Origin: Kaistia geumhonensis
GTDB taxonomy: Bacteria; Pseudomonadota; Alphaproteobacteria; Rhizobiales; Kaistiaceae
Assembly (NCBI RefSeq): GCF_030815145.1
Contig: NZ_JAUSWJ010000001.1
Span: 3,162,001 to 3,226,000, forward strand
Direction: 5' to 3'
Length of the DNA stretch: 64,000 bases
Both the position numbers and the translations under genes were made by a program. The notes below the pieces were generated by a model. That model was not told the origin of the DNA and did no database searches. It saw nothing but the letters and a program-made list of their open reading frames with translations. Shown in pieces: positions 57,675 to 64,000 of this stretch; position 1 is the stretch's first letter, and each line of letters begins with the position of its first letter.

Positions 57675-58741
57675 CGGTCGAGCGCCGCCAGCAGCGCCGC
57701 CTGGTTTTCGGTGATCAGCGGCTCGATTACATCGTCGAGCGCCTCGCCCGCGACGATCTGGTCGAGCCGGTAGAGCGTCAGGTTGATGCGGTGATCAGTC
57801 ACCCGCCCCTGCGGGAAGTTATAGGTGCGGATGCGTTCGGACCGGTCGCCCGAACCGACCTGGCCGCGTCGGTCGGCAGCGCGCTCGCTGTCGAGCCGAG
57901 CCCGCTCGTCCTCATAGAGGCGCGAACGCAGGATCTGCATCGCCTGCGCGCGGTTCTGATGCTGCGAGCGGCCTGCGACGACGATCACAGTTCCGGTCGG
58001 CACATGGGTGATGCGCACCGCGGTGTCGGTCGTGTTGGCATGCTGGCCGCCTGCCGAGGAGGCGCGGGTCGTATCGATGCGGACATCCTCGGGGCGGATG
58101 TCGAGATCGACTTCTTCCGCCTCGGGAAGAACGGCGACGGTGGCGGCCGATGTGTGGATGCGCCCGCTCGCCTCGGTCGCCGGCACGCGCTGCACGCGGT
58201 GGACGCCCGACTCGAATTTCAGCCGCGCAAACACGCCGCGGCCGCTGATCTCGGCGATGATTTCCTTGTAGCCGCCGGCCTCGCCCTCGCTTTCGGAGAG
58301 AACCTGCACCTTCCATCCATGCAGCGCCGCATAGCGCTGATACATGCGGAAGAGATCGCCGGCGAAGAGAGCCGCCTCGTCGCCGCCGGTGCCGGCGCGG
58401 ATTTCGAGGATGGCGCTCTTCTCGTCGGCGGCATCCTTGGGAAGGAGCTGGACACGCACGGTCTGGACAAGGCGCTCGATCTCGGCGTCGAGCCGCGGCC
58501 GTTCCTCCGCGGCGAGCGCCGCCATCTCGGGATCGCCCTCCAGCTCGTCCAGCGCGTCGCGCTCGGCGCTGGCGCCCTTGAGGCGGGCGACGCTCGCGAC
58601 GATCTCGGCCAGTTCCGCGCGCTCCTTGGAAAGGCGCACGAGTTCTTCGCCGTCGCTGGTGGCGGCGAGCTTCTGATCGATGATCTCGGCCCGCGTCACG
58701 AGCTGATCGATCTTGTCCCAGGGAAGTCCGGCAGGAAGCAT
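57671..58741 (-). CDS. prfA: Peptide chain release factor 1
   Basis: 356 residues from ATG at 58741. Stop-codon recognition by the P187-A188-T189 tripeptide ([12 protein letters not shown]) reads UAA and UAG. The catalytic GGQ is at 231-233 in [14 protein letters not shown]. The residues around it differ from the usual RASGAGGQHVNTTD: Ser for Gly before AGGQ, Ala for Val after [23 protein letters not shown] follows normally. Starts 5 bases after the ptsP stop. Confidence 0.96.
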   Translation of the reverse strand: MLPAGLPWDKIDQLVTRAEIIDQKLAATSDGEELVRLSKERAELAEIVASVARLKGASAERDALDELEGDPEMAALAAEERPRLDAEIERLVQTVRVQLLPKDAADEKSAILEIRAGTGGDEAALFAGDLFRMYQRYAALHGWKVQVLSESEGEAGGYKEIIAEISGRGVFARLKFESGVHRVQRVPATEASGRIHTSAATVAVLPEAEEVDLDIRPEDVRIDTTRASSAGGQHANTTDTAVRITHVPTGTVIVVAGRSQHQNRAQAMQILRSRLYEDERARLDSERAADRRGQVGSGDRSERIRTYNFPQGRVTDHRINLTLYRLDQIVAGEALDDVIEPLITENQAALLAALDR

Positions 58742-58746
58742 GAGAT

Positions 58747-61011
58747 TTATATCGGAACGCCTTCGGCCTCGGCAAAGGCGCGCAGCGCCCCGGCGACGTC
58801 GTCCGGCCCGCTGCCGGCGAGGATGGGCTCGAGCATCGCCTTGAGCCGGCCGAGATCGAGGGCGAGCAGCATCGCCTTCACCGGGCCGATGGAGGCGGCG
58901 GACATCGAGAGCGAACGGAAACCGATCCCGACAAGGGCGAGCGCGGCGAGCGGGCGGCCGGCAATCTCGCCGCACAGCGTCGCCGGTTTGCCGGTCGCAT
59001 CGGCTGCCTCGATGATCGTCTTCAGCGCGCGCAGGAAATGGCGCGAGATCGGATCGAAGCGACTTGCCACCTGCGTGTTGCCGCGATCGCTCGCGGTCAG
59101 ATACTGCAGGAGATCGTTGGACCCGACGGAAACGAAATCGACCCGCTCCATCAGTGCGTCGAGCTGGAAGAGCAGCGCCGGAACCTCGACCATCGAGCCG
59201 AGCAGAATCCGGCTCGGCAGCGAATGGCCATGGCGGCGGGCATGCTCGATCTCGAGGTCGAACAGCGCCCGCGCCCTGTCGATCTCGGACACCTCGGTGA
59301 CCATCGGCAGCATGACGCGCAGTTCGCGACCCGCGCCGGCGCGCAGCAACGCGCGAAGCTGCATGCGCAGCAGCCCCGGACGATCGAGGCCGAGGCGGAT
59401 CGCCCGCCAGCCGAGCGCCGGATTCTCCTCCGGCGTATTGCGCATGTAGGGAAGGACCTTGTCGCCGCCGATATCGAGGGTCCGGAACGTCACGGGCCGA
59501 TCGCCGCTCGCTTCCAGCACCGAAGCATAGAGCTGTGTCTGCGCCGTCATCCGCGGCATGGTCGAGGCGACCATGAACTGGAGTTCGGTGCGGAAGAGGC
59601 CGATGCCTTCGGCGCCGGCCTCGGAGAGATGCGGCAGATCGACGAGCAGGCCGGCATTCATGTTAAGCGCGATACGCGTGCCGTCCCGCGTCACCGCCGG
59701 CTTGTTGCGCAGGAGGCGGTACTGCGCCTGCCGCTTGGCGCGGAAGCGGACCTTCTCGCCATAGGACACCTCGACATCGGCCGGCGGCCGGATATGCGCC
59801 TCGCCCGTATCGCCGTCGAGGATGATCGCGTCGCCGTTCTCGACCAGCGAGACGGCGTTGGTGGCGCGGCCAATGGTGGCGATCCCGAGCGCCCGGGCGA
59901 CGATGGTGACGTGGCTGGTCGGGCCGCCCTCTTCGAGCACGAGGCCCCGCAACCGGTCGCGGTCGTAGTCCAGCAGTTCGGCAGCGCCCATGTTGCGCGC
60001 GACGATGATGCTGTCCTTCGGCATGCCCTCCCGGTCGAAGCCCTGGCCCTTGCCCATCAGCTCGCGCAGCAGGCGGTTGGCGAGATCGTCGAAATCGTGC
60101 AGCCGTTCGCGCAGATAGGGGTCGGTCTGGCGCAGGAGGCGGGCGCGGGTGTCGCTCTGCACCTTCTCCACTGCCGCCTCGGCCGAAAGGCCGTTCTGGA
60201 TTGCCTCGTCCATGCGACGGGCCCAGCCGCGGTCATAGGCGAACATGCGGTAGGCCTCGAGGATCTCGCGATGCTCGCCGGCCAGCGCGATATCATCGCG
60301 CGAGAGCATGTCGTCGACCGACAGGCGGAGATGCGCGATCGCCTCCTCGAGGCGCAGTCGCTCCTTTTCCGCATCCTCGGCGATGAGGGCGGTGACCACG
60401 ACGCGCGGCTCGTGCAGCACGACATGGCCGAGGGCGATGCCTTCCGACATTGCGCTGCCCTTGATGGAGATCGGCCGCTTCACGTCGAGCGAGGTGCCGG
60501 GGCGGGCGAGCCCCTCGAGCTCGCCGACCGCGATCATCTCCGCCAGGACCATGGCCGTTGTCTGAAGCGCCTCGACCTCCTCGTCGAAATAGGTGCGGTG
60601 AGCGCGATTCTGGACGGTCAGCACGCCGAGAGTGCGCCCGGCCCTGAGGATCGGGACGCCAAGAAAGGCGTTGTAGATCTCCTCGCCCGTCTCCGGCAGA
60701 TAGGCGAAGGCGGGGTGGCTCTGGGCATTCGGAAGGTTGAGCGGCCGCGCGTCGGCCGCGATCAGGCCGACGAGGCCCTGGCCGACCTTGAGGCCGGCAT
60801 GGTGCACGGCCTCGCGCTTGAGGCCCTCGGTGGCATAAAGTTCGAGGACGTCGTCGGCCCGCAGCACATAGACGGAGCAGACTTCGGCGACCATGTTGGA
60901 CGCGATCTGCGCCACGATCTTGTCGAGCCGGTCTTGCGCGCTGATCGGCTCCGCCATGATCTCGCGCAGGCGGCGGAGCAGGACGCGCGGCCCGGCGAGA
61001 GACCCCCGCAT
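58747..61011 (-). CDS. ptsP: Phosphoenolpyruvate-protein phosphotransferase PtsP (EI-Ntr)
   Basis: 754 residues. An N-terminal GAF domain (about 20-165, [20 protein letters not shown]) marks the nitrogen-PTS enzyme. The HPr-interacting helical domain follows, then the phosphohistidine swivelling loop [15 protein letters not shown] with His367, and the PEP-binding TIM barrel with [28 protein letters not shown] and [11 protein letters not shown] (active-site Cys). It phosphorylates NPr using PEP and in turn regulates K+ and N metabolism. The start is GAGGGAAGGCGG-preceded at 61011. Confidence 0.95.
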   Translation of the reverse strand: MRGSLAGPRVLLRRLREIMAEPISAQDRLDKIVAQIASNMVAEVCSVYVLRADDVLELYATEGLKREAVHHAGLKVGQGLVGLIAADARPLNLPNAQSHPAFAYLPETGEEIYNAFLGVPILRAGRTLGVLTVQNRAHRTYFDEEVEALQTTAMVLAEMIAVGELEGLARPGTSLDVKRPISIKGSAMSEGIALGHVVLHEPRVVVTALIAEDAEKERLRLEEAIAHLRLSVDDMLSRDDIALAGEHREILEAYRMFAYDRGWARRMDEAIQNGLSAEAAVEKVQSDTRARLLRQTDPYLRERLHDFDDLANRLLRELMGKGQGFDREGMPKDSIIVARNMGAAELLDYDRDRLRGLVLEEGGPTSHVTIVARALGIATIGRATNAVSLVENGDAIILDGDTGEAHIRPPADVEVSYGEKVRFRAKRQAQYRLLRNKPAVTRDGTRIALNMNAGLLVDLPHLSEAGAEGIGLFRTELQFMVASTMPRMTAQTQLYASVLEASGDRPVTFRTLDIGGDKVLPYMRNTPEENPALGWRAIRLGLDRPGLLRMQLRALLRAGAGRELRVMLPMVTEVSEIDRARALFDLEIEHARRHGHSLPSRILLGSMVEVPALLFQLDALMERVDFVSVGSNDLLQYLTASDRGNTQVASRFDPISRHFLRALKTIIEAADATGKPATLCGEIAGRPLAALALVGIGFRSLSMSAASIGPVKAMLLALDLGRLKAMLEPILAGSGPDDVAGALRAFAEAEGVPI

Positions 61012-61157
61012 CGTCCGCCTTCCCTCAAGAACATCCGGCAGCCCCGGATCGTGCCGGGGCGGCGACTCACTGTCGGTCCAATACCACTCCAGCGTCCACT
61101 CGTGACACGAGATCGCGCCGAAATATACTCTTCTTTAGGGCTTGGCCGACGCCGTCC

Positions 61158-62411
61158 TCAGGCCGCGTCGAGACCATAGAGCGAATGGAGCGTGCGCACG
61201 GCCAGCTCCGTATAGGCCGAATCGATCAGGATGGAGATCTTGATCTCCGAGGTCGTGATCGCGCGGATATTGATGCCCTTGCCGGCCAGCGCGCGGAAGG
61301 CCGAGGCGGCGACACCCGCATGGCTGCGCATGCCGATGCCGATCACCGAGACCTTCACGAGATCGCCCGAGCCCTGGATGCTGGCATAGCCGATCGATTC
61401 GCGCGCCGCCTCCAGCACCTTCTTGGCGCGGTCGAAATCGGCAGTCGGAACCGTAAAGGTCATGTCCGTGGTCGTGCCGTCCTCGGAGACGTTCTGCACG
61501 ATCATGTCGACATTGATGTTGGCCTCGGCGAGCGGCACGAACACGGCGGCCGCGACGCCCGGCTTGTCGGCGACCTCGCGCAGCGAGATCTGGGCCTCGT
61601 CCTTGGAATAGGCGATGCCGGTGACGACCTGCTTCTCCACGATCTCGTCCTCGTCGCAAATGAGCGTGCCGGGTGGATTGCTGGCATCGGCGAGCCGCGG
61701 ATCGGCGGGATCGTCGAAGCTGGAGCGGACGAAGGTGCGCACGCCATGCACCATCGCGAGCTCCACCGAGCGGACCTGCAACACCTTGGCCCCGAGCGAG
61801 GCCATCTCCAGCATCTCCTCGTGGGAGACGCGGTCGAGGCGGCGGGCCTTGGGCACGATGCGCGGGTCAGTCGTATAGACGCCGTCGACATCGGTGTAGA
61901 TGTCGCAGCGCACGGCGCCGATCGCCGCGGCGATGGCGACGGCGCTGGTGTCGGAACCACCGCGCCCGAGCGTCGCGATGCGGTTGTCGGGCGCGAGTCC
62001 CTGGAAGCCGGCGATCACGGCCACCTGGCCCTGCGCCATGCGCTCGACGAGCCGCGAGCCGTCGATCTCCATGATGCGGGCGGCGCCATGCGCGCCATCG
62101 GTCAGGATCGGGATCTGCCAGCCCTGCCAGGATCGGGCATTGACGCCGATCTCCTGCAGGCAGATCGCCAGGAGACCCGAGGTGACCTGCTCGCCCGAAG
62201 CGACGACGGTGTCGTATTCGCGGGCGTCGTGCATCGGCGCGGCCGCGCGCGTCCAGGCGACGAGCTCGTTTGTCTTGCCCGACATCGCGGAGACGACCAC
62301 GGCCACCTCGAAGCCGGCCTCGACCTCGCGTTTGACGTGCCGGGCCACATTGCGGATGCGATCGATATCGGCGACGGACGTTCCGCCGAATTTCATCACC
62401 AGCCGGGCCAT
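61158..62411 (-). CDS. lysC: Aspartate kinase
   Basis: 417 residues from ATG at 62411 (AAAGG upstream). MARLVMKFGGTSVADIDRI, DTVVASGEQVTSGLLA and LGRGGSDTSAVAIAAAI are the kinase signatures; two ACT domains occupy about 265-410 (EAQISLREVADKPGVAA and ITTSEIKISILI). ACT domains imply feedback inhibition by lysine and threonine. It phosphorylates aspartate at the head of Lys/Thr/Met synthesis. Same strand as ptsP, 146 bases away. Confidence 0.96.
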   Translation of the reverse strand: MARLVMKFGGTSVADIDRIRNVARHVKREVEAGFEVAVVVSAMSGKTNELVAWTRAAAPMHDAREYDTVVASGEQVTSGLLAICLQEIGVNARSWQGWQIPILTDGAHGAARIMEIDGSRLVERMAQGQVAVIAGFQGLAPDNRIATLGRGGSDTSAVAIAAAIGAVRCDIYTDVDGVYTTDPRIVPKARRLDRVSHEEMLEMASLGAKVLQVRSVELAMVHGVRTFVRSSFDDPADPRLADASNPPGTLICDEDEIVEKQVVTGIAYSKDEAQISLREVADKPGVAAAVFVPLAEANINVDMIVQNVSEDGTTTDMTFTVPTADFDRAKKVLEAARESIGYASIQGSGDLVKVSVIGIGMRSHAGVAASAFRALAGKGINIRAITTSEIKISILIDSAYTELAVRTLHSLYGLDAA

Positions 62412-62615
62412 CGGAAACCTTTGCGGGCAGGACCGCGCGCTGCGCGGGATATTGGGACGTGACCGGCCCCTGGCCGGACGGGCGCCTTCATAGCGACTTC
62501 GCCGGCTGACGGCAATCGCGGCCGCGTCGGCCGCGGTGCGTGCGCCATCGGGGGAGCGTGCCTTGACTTCACCGACGTCGCGCCCGACTGTCCCGGCACA
62601 GCCGGAGGCCTCGCC

Positions 62616-63356
62616 GTGACCGACCAGAAGACCACCGTAGACGATGCCGAGATCGCGCATTTTTCCGCGATCGCATCGGAATGGTGGGCGGCGGACGGCA
62701 AGTTCGCGCCGCTGCACCGCCTCAACCCGATCCGCATCGGCTTCATCCGCGACGAGGCGGCAGCCCGCTTCGGCCGTATGGCGACCGATCCGCGTCCGCT
62801 CGCCGGCCTGCGCCTTCTCGATATCGGCTGCGGCGGCGGGCTTCTCTCGGAGCCGATGGCCCGGCTCGGAGCCGATGTGGTCGGCGCTGACGCCTCGCCG
62901 GAGAGTATCGGCGTCGCGCGTGCCCATGCGGCCGCATCCGGGCTCGCCATCGACTACCGCGCCACGACCGCGGAGGCGCTGGCCGAGGCCGGCGAGACCT
63001 TCGACATCGTGCTCGCCATGGAGATCGTCGAGCATGTCGCCGATGTCGATCTCTTCGTCGCCGCCGTCGCCGGCATGGTGAGGCCGGGCGGCCTCATCGT
63101 CTTCTCGACGATCAACCGCACAGCGAAGGCGCTGATGCTCGCCATTGTCGGCGCGGAATATGTCCTGCGCTGGCTGCCGCGTGGCACGCATCACTACGAG
63201 AAGCTGGTCAAGCCACGGGAACTCGAGACCGCGCTGCTCGCGGCCGGCGTCACGGTCTCGGCGCGGTCGGGCGTCGTCTACGATCCGCTGCGCGACCGCT
63301 GGAAGACGTCGTCCGACCTGGACGTCAACTACATGCTGGCGGGAGCGCGGGACTGA
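62616..63356 (+). CDS. ubiG: 3-demethylubiquinol 3-O-methyltransferase
   Basis: 246 residues from GTG at 62616 with GGAGG nine bases upstream. [22 protein letters not shown] is the UbiG N-terminal signature; the SAM site is [20 protein letters not shown] at about 67-86, and [12 protein letters not shown] and [14 protein letters not shown] are motifs II and III. It O-methylates twice in ubiquinone synthesis. Divergent from lysC; the lysC-ubiG layout is common in Rhizobiales. Confidence 0.95.
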   Translation: MTDQKTTVDDAEIAHFSAIASEWWAADGKFAPLHRLNPIRIGFIRDEAAARFGRMATDPRPLAGLRLLDIGCGGGLLSEPMARLGADVVGADASPESIGVARAHAAASGLAIDYRATTAEALAEAGETFDIVLAMEIVEHVADVDLFVAAVAGMVRPGGLIVFSTINRTAKALMLAIVGAEYVLRWLPRGTHHYEKLVKPRELETALLAAGVTVSARSGVVYDPLRDRWKTSSDLDVNYMLAGARD

Positions 63357-63525
63357 GGCCTTCAGCGTCGCGGCCTGTGCGGCGTGACCAGTTCAGTGCC
63401 CCGAAAATGGCTGCCATGGCGGCCATGGTCCCGGCTGAGGAGCGGCATACCGGCAACGGGCGCATGCGCGCCGACGAAGCAGTCGGGCAAGACCCTCGTC
63501 CTGGATCCTCGCGTCCACCGATGGT

Positions 63526-63963
63526 TCAGTTGCCGTCCTCGGGCAGGGCAGGAAGCGGGTAGACCTCGATGCCTTCCTCGGCAAGCGCCTGGGCGTCGGC
63601 GATCGAGGCTTCGCCATAGATGCCGTGCGCCTCGACCTCGCCATAGTGGATTCGGCGCGCCTCCTCGGCGAAGCGCGGGCCGACATAGTCGGCATTCGCT
63701 TCGACCTCGGCGCGCACCTTCCGCAGCATCTCGGCCAGCATCTGCTGGCGCGGATCTGGCGCCGCGACGCGGACCGGCTGCTGCGCCTCCTTCGAGCGCG
63801 CGGTCGAGACCGCCGGCGCCATCAGCGCCTTCTCGACCTTGGCGGAGCCGCAGATCGTGCAAACGACGGCCCCCGCGCCATGCGCCTTGTCATAGGCAGC
63901 GGCGTCGCGGAACCAGCCGTCGAAGGAATGGCCGTTGTCGCAGAGGAGGTCGTAGCGGATCAT
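63526..63963 (-). CDS. DUF1178 family protein
   Basis: 145 residues. The opening MIRYDLLCDNGHSFDGWF and the VVCTICGSAKVEKALMAPAV segment form a zinc-ribbon-like pair (Cys8, His12, Cys35, Cys38) diagnostic of DUF1178. The body is helical with acidic stretches (VGPRFAEEARRIHYGEVE) and ends at about 145. The function is not known; conserved in alphaproteobacteria. Confidence 0.85.
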   Translation of the reverse strand: MIRYDLLCDNGHSFDGWFRDAAAYDKAHGAGAVVCTICGSAKVEKALMAPAVSTARSKEAQQPVRVAAPDPRQQMLAEMLRKVRAEVEANADYVGPRFAEEARRIHYGEVEAHGIYGEASIADAQALAEEGIEVYPLPALPEDGN

Positions 63964-64000
63964 GCGCCGAATATGGTGTCAGCCCGCGAAGGAGCCAACC

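Noticed and set aside
59038-61179. A 713-codon plus-strand frame antisense to ptsP
   Set aside because: Shadow of ptsP; translation is repetitive and unrelated to known families.
63357-63525. A possible tRNA or small RNA in the gap between ubiG and DUF1178
   Set aside because: Neither strand shows a tRNA T-arm or acceptor stem pairing; only a short GGCCATGG-like dyad is visible.

Overview
This is a chromosomal window of an alphaproteobacterium, most probably of the order Hyphomicrobiales (Rhizobiales). The reasons are the high GC content, the gene order mdh-sucC-sucD-sucA-odhB-lpdA with sdhCDAB and zapE alongside, the order lysC-ptsP-prfA-prmC-DUF4167, the argJ-GNAT-mutT cluster beside secA, and several protein families largely confined to alphaproteobacteria (DUF992, DUF2794, DUF4167, an Omp19-like inhibitor lipoprotein, an LDH-like malate dehydrogenase). 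No phage, insertion sequence, CRISPR array, rRNA or tRNA gene was recognised, so this reads as core genome.

Layout. 1-7.7 kb: a truncated gluQ (glutamyl-Q tRNA(Asp) synthetase), an esterase, an HNH nuclease, a SpoU-type RNA methyltransferase, dsbB, a stand-alone RarA-C-terminal-like protein divergent from dps, a two-helix channel-like protein, a DUF992 protein, an unknown protein and a CLC chloride/proton antiporter. 7.7-17.5 kb: polA, two small membrane proteins (one a catalytically degenerate CPBP protease relative), a XerC/D recombinase, a methyltransferase divergent from an MmyB-type XRE regulator, a YegD-like Hsp70 and an MFS transporter. 17.5-33.4 kb, almost all on the minus strand: lpdA, odhB, sucA, sucD, sucC, mdh, zapE, an inhibitor lipoprotein, a VOC protein, a small GcrA-like protein, then sdhB, a DUF3052 gene, sdhA, sdhD and sdhC. 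33.5-44.9 kb: ridA, leuB, rpmF, a GGDEF-EAL protein, thpR-phhB, an aldo/keto reductase, the tesA / lolD-like ABC / FtsX-type permease unit, a BI-1 family membrane protein and a GNAT enzyme. 44.9-55.2 kb: DUF2794, accA, an L,D-transpeptidase lipoprotein, a TfoX-like protein, secA, a parvulin PPIase, argJ-GNAT-mutT. 55.2-64 kb: DUF4167, prmC, prfA, ptsP, lysC, ubiG and a DUF1178 protein.

How it works together. The dominant theme is the lower TCA cycle: 2-oxoglutarate dehydrogenase (E1, E2, E3), succinyl-CoA ligase, succinate dehydrogenase and malate dehydrogenase lie in two minus-strand transcription units. The most interesting non-coding signal is a shared palindrome, TTACGT-TT-ACGTAA, in the 5' leaders of sdhC and (with one mismatch) mdh, at nearly the same distance from the start codon in each. 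It suggests one regulator co-ordinating both units. The second theme is a translation-termination and nitrogen block, in which PtsP, RF1 and PrmC (which methylates the RF1 GGQ loop) are encoded in overlapping or near-overlapping genes.

I did not find an obviously new multi-gene system such as a defence island or biosynthetic cluster. The best leads are the shared sdh/mdh operator, the DUF3052 gene embedded between sdhA and sdhB, the orphan RarA-C-terminal-like protein, and several paralogue-like proteins with eroded active sites.
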